7,542 nucleotides of DNA. Origin: Sphingomonadales bacterium UBA6157 (GTDB taxonomy: Bacteria; Pseudomonadota; Alphaproteobacteria; Sphingomonadales; Sphingomonadaceae). The stretch is taken from the NCBI GenBank assembly GCA_002423025.1, contig DIUN01000040.1, positions 1 through 7,542 of the forward strand, read 5' to 3'. This document shows, piece after piece, positions 1-5,547 of the stretch (position 1 is its first letter; each line of letters begins with the position of its first letter). Both the position numbers and the translations under genes were made by a program. The notes beneath the pieces are model-generated. The model did no database searches, was not told where the DNA came from, and saw only the letters and a program-made list of their open reading frames with translations.

Positions 1-665
1 TCGCTGACTTTCAAGGTCTTGATGCGCGGGCTGACATCCACACCGAGGTCTTCGGGCTTGAGGATGTCCATGGGCTTTTTCTTGGCCTTCATGATGTTGG
101 GCAGGGTCACATAGCGCGGCTCGTTGAGGCGCAGGTCGGTCGTCACGATGGCGGGGAGCTGCAGGTCCACCGTCTCGAGGCCGCCATCGACTTCGCGCGT
201 CACGTGCACGCGGCCGCCTTCCGGCGCGACCTTGGAGGCGAAGGTGCCCTGCGGCCAGCCGAGCAGGCCGGCGAGCATCTGGCCGGTCTGGTTTGCATCA
301 TCATCGATGGCCTGCTTGCCGAGGATGATGAGGCCGGGCTCTTCCTCAGCCGCGATCTTGGCGAGGATCTTGGCGACGGCGAGCGATTCGGTCGTCACAT
401 CGGTGGTGACGAGGATGCCGCGATCAGCACCCATGGCCAGCGCGGTGCGCAGCGTCTCGGTGGACTGGGTGACGCCGATGGAGACGACGATGACCTCGGT
501 GGCGATGCCCTTTTCCTTCAAGCGGATGGCCTCTTCGACGGCGATCTCGTCGAAAGGGTTCATGCTCATCTTGACGTTGGCAAGTTCCACACCGCTCTGG
601 TCGGCCTTGACCCGCACCTTGACGTTGTAATCGACGACCCGTTTGACGGGCACGAGCACCTTCAT
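1..665 (-). CDS. etfB: Electron transfer flavoprotein subunit beta, 3' end cut by window
   Basis: EtfB pairs with EtfA to form the soluble FAD/AMP-binding heterodimer that takes electrons from acyl-CoA and other dehydrogenases and passes them to ETF-ubiquinone oxidoreductase. I translated 221 codons from an ATG at 663-665. The protein opens MKVLVPVKRVVDYNVKVRVK, followed by the family segments MNPFDEIAVEEAIRLKEKG, GKQAIDDDANQTGQMLAGLL and the ETF-beta signature region REVDGGLETVDLQLPAIVT with DLRLNEPRYVTLPNIMKAKK. No stop occurs before base 1. Bacterial EtfB is about 249 residues, so roughly 28 C-terminal residues lie outside. A GGGAG at 676-680 (minus strand) sits 10 nt before the start. It follows egtD on the same strand after 87 bp; etfA would be expected next, off the left edge. 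The identification is firm. Confidence 0.96.
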   Translation of the reverse strand, partial: MKVLVPVKRVVDYNVKVRVKADQSGVELANVKMSMNPFDEIAVEEAIRLKEKGIATEVIVVSIGVTQSTETLRTALAMGADRGILVTTDVTTESLAVAKILAKIAAEEEPGLIILGKQAIDDDANQTGQMLAGLLGWPQGTFASKVAPEGGRVHVTREVDGGLETVDLQLPAIVTTDLRLNEPRYVTLPNIMKAKKKPMDILKPEDLGVDVSPRIKTLKVS

Positions 666-752
666 CGGCTTTAGACTCCCATTTGTCCGGAATTTTGCCG
701 TGCTTGGCTTAGGAGCGCGCGCCAGTCAACCTGAAGGGTGTCGCAGGGGGGC
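666..752 (-). promoter_or_regulatory. egtD-etfB spacer with a possible etfB promoter
   Basis: This 87-bp gap is the longest inside the left minus-strand gene block. On the minus strand it contains TTGACT (724-729), which matches five of six bases of a sigma-70 -35 box, but I see no good -10 hexamer 16-18 bp downstream. There is no hairpin with a T-run, so read-through from egtD into etfB is equally possible. The gap length suggests that etfB has its own promoter; the sequence evidence is weak. Confidence 0.25.
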
Positions 753-1730
753 TTACGGCTGCAGCGTGGCCGGCGCGTGCTGCCAGAGGTGCAGGCTGAA
801 CTTGGCGTCCGCATCGCTCCACTCGGCCATCGGCGCCCAGCCGGAGGCGCGGGCGAGCAGCCGGGCCTCGGCGAGGCTCCATTTGTAGCTGTTCTCGGTG
901 TGGATGGTCTCGCCGCGCGCCATGGTGAAGGGCTGGCCGGCGGCGGAGAAGGCGGTGTCCTGCAGCGCCTCCAGGTGCATCTCGATGCGGCTGAGGCTGG
1001 CGTTCCAGCGGGCGCGGTGGGCGAAGTGCGCGAGGGGGATGGTGCCGCCAAGCTCGCGGTTGATGCGGGCGAGCAGGTTCAGGTTGAAGGCGGCGGTGAT
1101 GCCCTGCGCGTCATCATAGGCGGCTTCCAGCATGGCCGGGGGCTTGCCGGGGCCGGGCGCAAGATCGAGCCCGATGACCAGCCAGCTGCCGGCGCCGAGC
1201 GTGGCGGCAAAGCTGCGAAGAAGGTCCACCGCCGCCATGGGGGCGAGGTTGCCGAGCGTCGAGCCGGGGAAGAAGCCGAGCCGGGGCAGCCCGGCGATGC
1301 CGGCGGGAAGGCGGAACGGCCGGGTGAAATCCGCCGCCACCGGCAGCACGGGCAGTCCGGGGAAGCCGGCGGCCAGCGCGGCGGCGGACTGCTGGAGGAA
1401 GGCTGCGGAGATGTCCACCGGCACATAGGCGGCGGGCGCGATGGCGCGCAGCAGCAGCGGCGTCTTGGCCGAGGAGCCGGAGCCGAACTCGATGACAGCG
1501 CGGCCGGGGCCGATGGCGGTGCCGAGCGCCGCGGCGTGGGCGGTGAGCAGGCCGACTTCTGTGCGGGTGGGGTAATATTCCGGAAGGGTGGTGATCGCCT
1601 CGAATAGCTCGGAGCCGGCGTGATCATAAAAGAAGCGCGCGGGGATGGTCTTTTGCGGCTGGGCAAGGCCGGTGAGCACGGCGTGGGCGAATTCGCCGGC
1701 GCTGTCGGCAACAAGATGGGGCTTGAGCAT
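753..1730 (-). CDS. egtD: L-histidine N-alpha-methyltransferase (ergothioneine biosynthesis)
   Basis: EgtD uses three S-adenosylmethionines to convert histidine to hercynine, the first step of ergothioneine synthesis, in the cytoplasm. The protein is 325 residues, close to the roughly 320 of known EgtD. It shows the family motif FFYDHAGSELFEAIT (33-47) leading into LPEYYPTRTE (49-58). The SAM-binding loop IEFGSGSSAKT is at 80-90, VPVDIS at 103-108 and FFPGSTLGN at 153-161. AAYDD and FNLNLLARIN follow at 203-224. The C-terminal HTENSYKW (277-284) holds the Glu/Ser pair that binds the histidine amino group in this family. I chose the ATG at 1728-1730: GGGA lies 6 nt upstream and the ATG overlaps the egtB stop as TGATG, implying translational coupling. 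The frame stays open upstream, but that part lies inside egtB in another frame and has no family similarity. The loop APGPGKPP (191-198) is rather Pro/Gly-rich. Confidence 0.96.
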   Translation of the reverse strand: MLKPHLVADSAGEFAHAVLTGLAQPQKTIPARFFYDHAGSELFEAITTLPEYYPTRTEVGLLTAHAAALGTAIGPGRAVIEFGSGSSAKTPLLLRAIAPAAYVPVDISAAFLQQSAAALAAGFPGLPVLPVAADFTRPFRLPAGIAGLPRLGFFPGSTLGNLAPMAAVDLLRSFAATLGAGSWLVIGLDLAPGPGKPPAMLEAAYDDAQGITAAFNLNLLARINRELGGTIPLAHFAHRARWNASLSRIEMHLEALQDTAFSAAGQPFTMARGETIHTENSYKWSLAEARLLARASGWAPMAEWSDADAKFSLHLWQHAPATLQP

Positions 1731-2953
1731 CAGATATCCCGTGCCAGCCGCAGCCCGGTGAACTGCCAGCGCTGGTGCGGATAAAAGAAATTGCGGGTGG
1801 TGCGACGGCTGCTGCCGCGCGGGGTGGCGCAGCTGGCGCCGCGCAGCACGCGCTGGCCGTTCATGAACTTGCCATTGTACTCCCCCACCGCGCCGGCCGC
1901 CGGGCGGAAGCCGGGGTAGGGCAGGAAGGCAGAGGACGTCCATTGCCAGCAATCCCCGAACAGGCCGGGGCCGCCGAGCGGCGCGACAGCGCCGGGGCGA
2001 TCGAGCTGGTTGCCGGCGGCAGGGTCTGCGGTGGCGGCGGCGGCCTCCCACTCGAACTCGGTGGGCAGGCGGGCGCCGGCCCAGGCGGCAAAGGCATCTG
2101 CCTCATAGAAGCTGATGTGGGCGACGGGGGCGTGCGGGGCGATCTCGCGGCGGCCGGAGAGGCTGAAGCTGGACCAGGTGCCGCCCTCCGGCTGCCAGTG
2201 CAGCGGGGCGGTGATGGCGTTGGCCCCCGCCCAGGCCCAGCCATCGGAGAGCCACAGGGCGGGCTTGGCATAGCCGCCATCGGCGATGAAATCCGCCCAG
2301 TCGGCATTGGTGATGAGGCTGTTGGCGAGCTGGAAGGGGCGCAGCAGCACCTCATGCGCCGGGCCCTCGCAATCAAAGGCGAAGGACGTGCCATCATGGC
2401 CGATGCGGGTGATGCCGGGGTCATGCCGGGTCCAGCCGGCGGTGGGGGCAGGCGCGGGGGGCGGCGCGGCAGGGTAGAGCGCCGGCTGCAGTGGGTTGGC
2501 GCCGAGCAGATCGAGAATATCGGTAACGAGCAGCTCCTGGTGCTGCATCTCGTGGTGGCAGCCAAGCTCGGCGAGGCCGAGGCGGGTGGCATCGAGATTG
2601 AACCAGTGCTGGGCCAGCGCGGAATCGACATGGGCGCGCCAGGCCAGCACTTCGGCGAGGCTGGGGCGGGTGACGAGGCCACGCTTCTCGCGCGCCAGCC
2701 GGGGGCCGACAGCTTCATAGTAGCTGTTGAACAGATAGCCGAAGCGCGCATCGAACGGCTGGTAGCCGGGCAGGCCGGCAAGCACGAACGTCTCGAAGAA
2801 CCATGTGGTGTGCGCCAGGTGCCACTTTGCCGGCGAGGCATCGGGCATGGACTGGGCGCTGGCGTCCGCATCCGAGAGCGGCGAGACGAGCGCAACGCTG
2901 AGCGCCCGCACATCGAGCAGCTGGCGGTGGAGAAGATGGGCTGGGCTGGTCAT
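1730..2953 (-). CDS. egtB: Ergothioneine biosynthesis sulfoxide synthase EgtB
   Basis: EgtB is a mononuclear non-heme iron enzyme that joins a cysteine-type thiol to C2 of the hercynine imidazole using O2. From an ATG at 2951-2953 the protein has 407 residues. The N-terminal DinB-like domain holds SMPDASPAKWHLAHTTWFFE (35-54), with the likely iron ligand H48, and HHEMQHQE (133-140), an HxxxHxE motif giving H134 and H138. The C-terminal half is a formylglycine-generating-enzyme-like (FGE-sulfatase) domain with RLPTEFEWEAA, FGDCWQWTSS and a closing RNFFYPHQRWQFTGLRLARD (387-406). An earlier in-frame ATG at 2983 would overlap pduO by 25 bp. I prefer 2953 because it lies 5 bp after the pduO stop and the remaining N-terminus fits the family. 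No egtC or egtE is in view. The thiol substrate, cysteine or gamma-glutamylcysteine, is not settled by sequence. Confidence 0.95.
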   Translation of the reverse strand: MTSPAHLLHRQLLDVRALSVALVSPLSDADASAQSMPDASPAKWHLAHTTWFFETFVLAGLPGYQPFDARFGYLFNSYYEAVGPRLAREKRGLVTRPSLAEVLAWRAHVDSALAQHWFNLDATRLGLAELGCHHEMQHQELLVTDILDLLGANPLQPALYPAAPPPAPAPTAGWTRHDPGITRIGHDGTSFAFDCEGPAHEVLLRPFQLANSLITNADWADFIADGGYAKPALWLSDGWAWAGANAITAPLHWQPEGGTWSSFSLSGRREIAPHAPVAHISFYEADAFAAWAGARLPTEFEWEAAAATADPAAGNQLDRPGAVAPLGGPGLFGDCWQWTSSAFLPYPGFRPAAGAVGEYNGKFMNGQRVLRGASCATPRGSSRRTTRNFFYPHQRWQFTGLRLARDI

Positions 2954-2958
2954 GCTGC

Positions 2959-3513
2959 TCAGCGGTTGGCGCCGGGCACCCATAATACATCGCCGGTCGC
3001 GGCGTTTTCCACGCGGGAGAGTACGAAGAGATAATCCGAGAGGCGGTTGAGATAGCGCAGCGCCGGGTCGCTCAGCGCCTCGCCGGCGGCGACAGCGGCC
3101 ACGGCATCGCGCTCGGCACGGCGGGTGATGGTGCGGGCGAGGTGCAGCGCCGTGGCGGCGGGCGTGCCGGCGGGCAGGATGAAGGAGGTGAGCGGCGCCA
3201 GCCCGGCGTTGGCGGCGTCGATCTCGCTCTCCAGCCGCGTCACCTGCGCCTCGACGATGCGCAGCGCGCCGCTGATCTCGCCGGGGGTGGCGAGGTCTGC
3301 GCCAAGGTCGAACAGGTCGTTCTGGATGCGGCCGAGCGCATCGGCGCTGGCGTGGGTGGCGTGAAGCCGGGCCATGCCGATGGCGGCGTTGACCTCATCG
3401 ACGGTGCCGACCACCTGCAGGCGCGGATCGGCCTTGGAGCGGCGCGAGCCATCGACCAGCCCGGTGGTGCCATCGTCCCCGGTGCGGGTGTAGATCTTGT
3501 TGAGCTTGACCAT
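2959..3513 (-). CDS. pduO: PduO-type ATP:cob(I)alamin adenosyltransferase
   Basis: This enzyme transfers the 5'-deoxyadenosyl group of ATP to cob(I)alamin to make coenzyme B12, for example for methylmalonyl-CoA mutase or ribonucleotide reductase. The 184-residue length is typical of the PduO/MMAB family. The N-terminal ATP-binding segment KIYTRTGDDGTTGL is at 6-19, followed by DPRLQVVGTVDEVNAAIG (29-46), ARTITRRAER (126-135) and YLNRLSDYLFVLSR (154-167), all hallmarks of the family. The ATG at 3511-3513 has TGAGG about 6 nt upstream, and the start lies 7 bp after the stop of the small membrane protein. egtB begins 5 bp after its stop. The coupling suggests co-expression, not a shared pathway. 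It is distinct from the unrelated CobA/BtuR adenosyltransferase family. Confidence 0.95.
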   Translation of the reverse strand: MVKLNKIYTRTGDDGTTGLVDGSRRSKADPRLQVVGTVDEVNAAIGMARLHATHASADALGRIQNDLFDLGADLATPGEISGALRIVEAQVTRLESEIDAANAGLAPLTSFILPAGTPAATALHLARTITRRAERDAVAAVAAGEALSDPALRYLNRLSDYLFVLSRVENAATGDVLWVPGANR

Positions 3514-3520
3514 GGGGGCC

Positions 3521-3727
3521 TCAGGACGGGCGGTTGATGAGGAACAGGATGATGATGAAGATGATCGCCATGGCCTGGAAGGCGACGCGATAGCTCATCA
3601 GCTTGTTCGATTGCTTGCCCCCCACATCCTTGCCGCGGGCCATGGTGATGATGCCGCGCGCCAGCACGGTGAGCGTGGCGATGGCGGCGAGCACCATCAG
3701 GATGATCAGCACGGCCTGCATCGACAT
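3521..3727 (-). CDS. Twin transmembrane helix small protein, HIG1-domain type
   Basis: The protein has 68 residues and two predicted membrane helices, at about 3-24 and 47-65. They are joined by a basic loop (ARGIITMARGKDVGGKQSNK, 23-42) leading into the conserved-looking KLMSYRVAFQAMAI. This layout and the NKLM.YRV.FQ core resemble the HIG1 (hypoxia-induced protein) domain. Mitochondrial HIG1 proteins stabilise respiratory supercomplexes; a similar role here is only an inference. The start ATG at 3725-3727 has GGGA about 8 nt upstream; a second ATG lies two codons inside. It heads the minus-strand block and is 7 bp before pduO. As I recall, this small protein commonly precedes pduO and etfBA in sphingomonads, which supports its being real despite its size. 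Confidence 0.85.
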   Translation of the reverse strand: MSMQAVLIILMVLAAIATLTVLARGIITMARGKDVGGKQSNKLMSYRVAFQAMAIIFIIILFLINRPS

Positions 3728-3815
3728 GGAGAATTTCCCGGCAAAAGCTTTGGCCCCCCGCCACTGGGCGAGGAGCCATCAATGCCGGCAAGTCTAGTGC
3801 CTCGCTGCCGATATT

Positions 3816-3841
3816 GCCACCCGCGCGGCAGGCGGGGTGGC
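3816..3841 (-). terminator. GC-rich hairpin after the PEP-CTERM gene
   Basis: The arms GCCACCCGC (3816-3824) and GCGGGGTGGC (3832-3841) pair with a single bulged base around a 7-nt loop, beginning 14 bp beyond the stop of the PEP-CTERM gene. No T-run follows on the minus strand (the next bases are CAATATCGG), so it is not a classical intrinsic terminator. It could still act as an mRNA 3' end stabiliser or a weak terminator that separates the PEP-CTERM gene from the downstream gene block. Confidence 0.35.
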
Positions 3842-3855
3842 GAATGGGCGCGGCC

Positions 3856-4656
3856 TCAGGCGGCTTGCGCCCGCCGCCGGCGCATGGCGGCGCCGACGAT
3901 GCCGAAGCCGGCGATGAGCATCGCCCAGCTCTGCGGCTCGGGCACGGCATCCTCGAACGGGATCAGGAAGATGCTGCGGTTGATGACGGTGAAGCCGCTG
4001 GTCGGCAGGGCCGCGGCAAGCTGGGGGGTGGTGGCGGTGCCCTGGCGGAACGTGAGGCTGAACAGCTCCACGCTGTTGGCGAACAGCGTGAACAGGTCCG
4101 GGCGGTCCACCGAGGTGATCAGCCCCGGAAGCAGCGGGAATGTGGTCGACTGGACACGGCCAAAGGCGACGCTGCTGAGGAACAGGTCGGAGGCCACCGG
4201 GCCGGACAGGTCGTAGCGCTGGGTTACGCCATTGGTGCCATAGCTTACGCCATCGGTGAGCAGCACCTGATCCTGCCGGGTGTTGACGTTGCCCCCTGAA
4301 CGCGCGTCGTTGAGCATGCCGATGCTGCCGGCGCTGTTGGCGTTCTGGGTGAGGTATGTGGTGCCGAAGCCGCTGCTGATGACGATCTCGCCGCCGGAAA
4401 CGGCGCCCAGCCAGACGCGCGACTGGCCGGTGGCCGGATCGAGCGGCGGCGTCAGGTCGAGCGACGTGGCGGCATCGATATCGATCGTCCAGCGGGCAAA
4501 GACCTGGTCGTTGCTGCCGAAGGGCAAGCCAAGGACCGGTGTGTTCGCTTGGTTTGCCTGAAGCTGGCCCAGCACGACCAGGTCAAAACGCACGGCCAAG
4601 GCCGGCGTTGCCAGCCCGAAAACGCCAAGTGCCAGCGCAAGAATTCGCAGCTTCAT
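3856..4656 (-). CDS. PEP-CTERM (PEPxxWA-type) exported protein of unknown function
   Basis: This is a 266-residue exported protein. The N-terminus MKLRILALALGVFGLATPA plus LA (1-21) is a Sec signal peptide with a likely cut after ALA. The C-terminus is a PEP-CTERM sorting signal: VPEPQSWAMLI starts at about 238, followed by a short hydrophobic helix (AGFGIVGAAM) and a basic tail RRRRAQAA. Such tails are recognised by an exosortase, which cleaves near the PEP motif for surface or exopolysaccharide-linked display. The body (22-237) is rich in Thr, Ser, Asn and Gly, has almost no Cys or Lys, and looks beta-rich; I recognise no catalytic motif. I chose the ATG at 4654-4656 because it gives the signal peptide and has a strong GGGGGGA 7 nt upstream. 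The frame stays open to about 4863, but that part lacks protein-like character. No exosortase gene is in the window. Confidence 0.88.
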   Translation of the reverse strand: MKLRILALALGVFGLATPALAVRFDLVVLGQLQANQANTPVLGLPFGSNDQVFARWTIDIDAATSLDLTPPLDPATGQSRVWLGAVSGGEIVISSGFGTTYLTQNANSAGSIGMLNDARSGGNVNTRQDQVLLTDGVSYGTNGVTQRYDLSGPVASDLFLSSVAFGRVQSTTFPLLPGLITSVDRPDLFTLFANSVELFSLTFRQGTATTPQLAAALPTSGFTVINRSIFLIPFEDAVPEPQSWAMLIAGFGIVGAAMRRRRAQAA

Positions 4657-4682
4657 TGTTGATTCCCCCCAGCAACAAGACG

Positions 4683-4696
4683 CTTTGCTAGCAAAG
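4683..4696. promoter_or_regulatory. Perfect 14-bp palindrome at the likely transcription start of the PEP-CTERM gene
   Basis: CTTTGCTAGCAAAG is fully self-complementary. It sits just downstream of the proposed -10 box of the PEP-CTERM gene and overlaps a second small dyad, AGATA-CAA-TATCT (4695-4707). Its position across the expected start of transcription fits a repressor operator or a 5' UTR hairpin. No specific regulator is recognised. Confidence 0.4.
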
Positions 4697-4700
4697 ATAC

Positions 4701-4730
4701 AATATCTTGCACAATCCTCAGGATTGTGAA
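4701..4730 (-). promoter_or_regulatory. Candidate sigma-70 promoter of the PEP-CTERM gene
   Basis: On the minus strand TTCACA (4725-4730) matches five of six -35 consensus bases. An 18-bp spacer separates it from GATATT (4701-4706), which matches four of six -10 bases. The predicted transcript would start about 38 nt before the ATG, with the strong GGGGGGA ribosome site inside the leader. The local AT-rich composition supports a promoter here; the exact boxes are a best guess. Confidence 0.4.
4710..4728. promoter_or_regulatory. Perfect 8-bp inverted repeat overlapping the -35 region
   Basis: CACAATCC and GGATTGTG are perfect complements separated by TCA. The dyad overlaps the proposed -35 box and spacer of the PEP-CTERM promoter, as an operator for a dimeric regulator would. 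As RNA read from either strand it would form only a short hairpin with a 3-nt loop and no T-run, so a protein-binding site is the more natural reading. Confidence 0.45.
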
Positions 4731-4974
4731 CTTTCCGGTCATCCGGCTGGTGAGGCGAAATGCCCCGGCTGCGGCTGAGAGCGGCATTCTGCGCCAGCCC
4801 CAAACCAAATCCGGTATTGTCATTTGCCTGACACACGAACTGTTGTATTCCATGGCCAACCACGGAGAACGGCCGCGTCCCGATGCGGCCTTGAGCGCGG
4901 CGGAACCTTCGCCAAGCTGTGTGACAGGGCCAGTGGTTGGGTCAGGCCGTTCCCAGGCAAGGGAGCGGGCGCCT

Positions 4975-5541
4975 GTGTATCATCCCAATGTCCTGTCACC
5001 GCCGGATGCATGCCCGGCGCTTGTGCTGAATGCGGATTATACGCCGCTCTCCTATTACCCGCTGTCGCTCTGGCCATGGCAGACCGCGATCAAGGCGGCG
5101 GTGCTCGAGCGGGTGGACATCATCGCGGAATATGATCGGGTGGTCCGCTCGCCGCGCTTCGAGATGCGGCTGCCGAGCGTGATCGCGCTGCGCCAATATG
5201 TGCGGCCGGCCAGCCACCCGGCCTTCACGCGGTTCAACCTGTTCCTGCGGGATCGCTTCTCCTGCCAATATTGCACCGCGACGCATGACCTGACCTTCGA
5301 TCATGTCGTGCCGCGCGCCTATGGTGGCCGCACCACCTGGGAGAACGTCACCACCGCCTGCGCGCCCTGCAACCTCAAGAAGGGCGGGCGGACACCGGCC
5401 GAGGCACACATGGCGCTGCACCAGAAGCCGTTCCAGCCGAGCACCCACCACCTGCAGGAGAATGGCCGGGCGTTTCCGCCGCACTATCTGCACGATACGT
5501 GGCGGGATTATCTTTATTGGGACAGCGAACTGCTGGCCTGA
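4975..5541 (+). CDS. HNH endonuclease family protein
   Basis: The protein has 188 residues if it begins at the GTG at 4975-4977. The N-terminal half carries CPALVLNADYTPLSYYPLS (13-31) followed by LWPWQ, then the HNH fold. The zinc-binding pairs are CQYC (97-100) and CAPC (129-132), the catalytic-type DHVVPRAYGG begins at D109-H110, N124 lies in WENV, and N133 follows the last Cys. This resembles the widespread HNH_5-type proteins whose cellular role is not established; DNA cleavage is inferred from the fold. I chose the GTG because AGGGAG lies 9 nt upstream and the resulting N-terminus (YHPN..PDACPALVLNADYTPL) fits what I know of the family. Alternatives are the ATG at 4852 (41 more residues) and a GTG at 4726 (83 more), both adding low-complexity sequence. 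Its stop lies 6 bp from the stop of the convergent siroheme gene. Confidence 0.88.
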   Translation: MYHPNVLSPPDACPALVLNADYTPLSYYPLSLWPWQTAIKAAVLERVDIIAEYDRVVRSPRFEMRLPSVIALRQYVRPASHPAFTRFNLFLRDRFSCQYCTATHDLTFDHVVPRAYGGRTTWENVTTACAPCNLKKGGRTPAEAHMALHQKPFQPSTHHLQENGRAFPPHYLHDTWRDYLYWDSELLA

Positions 5542-5547
5542 CAGCGT

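Larger units (their letters stand above)
4657..4974. other. Divergent intergenic region between the PEP-CTERM gene and the HNH gene
   Basis: This 318-bp stretch separates two divergently read genes. The part near the PEP-CTERM gene (about 4676-4735) is clearly more AT-rich than the flanks and holds the promoter candidate and palindromes listed separately. The HNH frame stays open upstream to a GTG at 4726 and includes an ATG at 4852, so some of this region could encode an N-terminal extension. On the plus strand TTGTCA (4817-4822) and TTGCCT (4824-4829) are possible -35 boxes with TATTCC (4846-4851) as a poor -10. If real, these would put transcription start beyond the 4852 ATG and favour the 4975 start. 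No RNA gene is recognised. Confidence 0.5.

Noticed and set aside
738..1607. Plus-strand open frame of 289 codons
   Set aside because: It is antisense to egtD; its product is low-complexity Gly/Ala/Arg/Glu and resembles no protein. GC-rich third positions keep such frames open.
1731..2051. N-terminal extension of EgtD by about 107 codons
   Set aside because: The extra residues are an Arg-rich out-of-frame reading of egtB; the internal ATG at 1730 has a good ribosome site and gives the normal family length.
2954..2983. Upstream start of egtB at 2983
   Set aside because: It would add 10 residues unlike the family and overlap pduO by 25 bp, whereas the 2953 start lies 5 bp beyond the pduO stop.
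1775..3034. Plus-strand open frame of 419 codons
   Set aside because: It lies antisense across egtB, whose protein is clearly recognisable. The plus-strand translation is Gly/Ala/Arg-rich with no family features, as expected for the reverse of a GC-rich gene.
3728..3855. Possible cobalamin riboswitch or promoter upstream of the pduO unit
   Set aside because: The 128-bp spacer shows only the GC-rich hairpin and a short TGCCGGCA palindrome; no B12-box-like core or convincing -35/-10 pair is visible.
4657..4863. N-terminal extension of the PEP-CTERM protein by 69 codons
   Set aside because: It would bury the signal peptide, and the region contains the promoter-like elements. The ATG at 4656 has a strong ribosome-binding site.
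4975..5541. HNH gene as part of a phage-defence or mobile element system
   Set aside because: No partner nuclease, methyltransferase, integrase, repeats or composition shift is present. The protein looks like the common chromosomal HNH family member.
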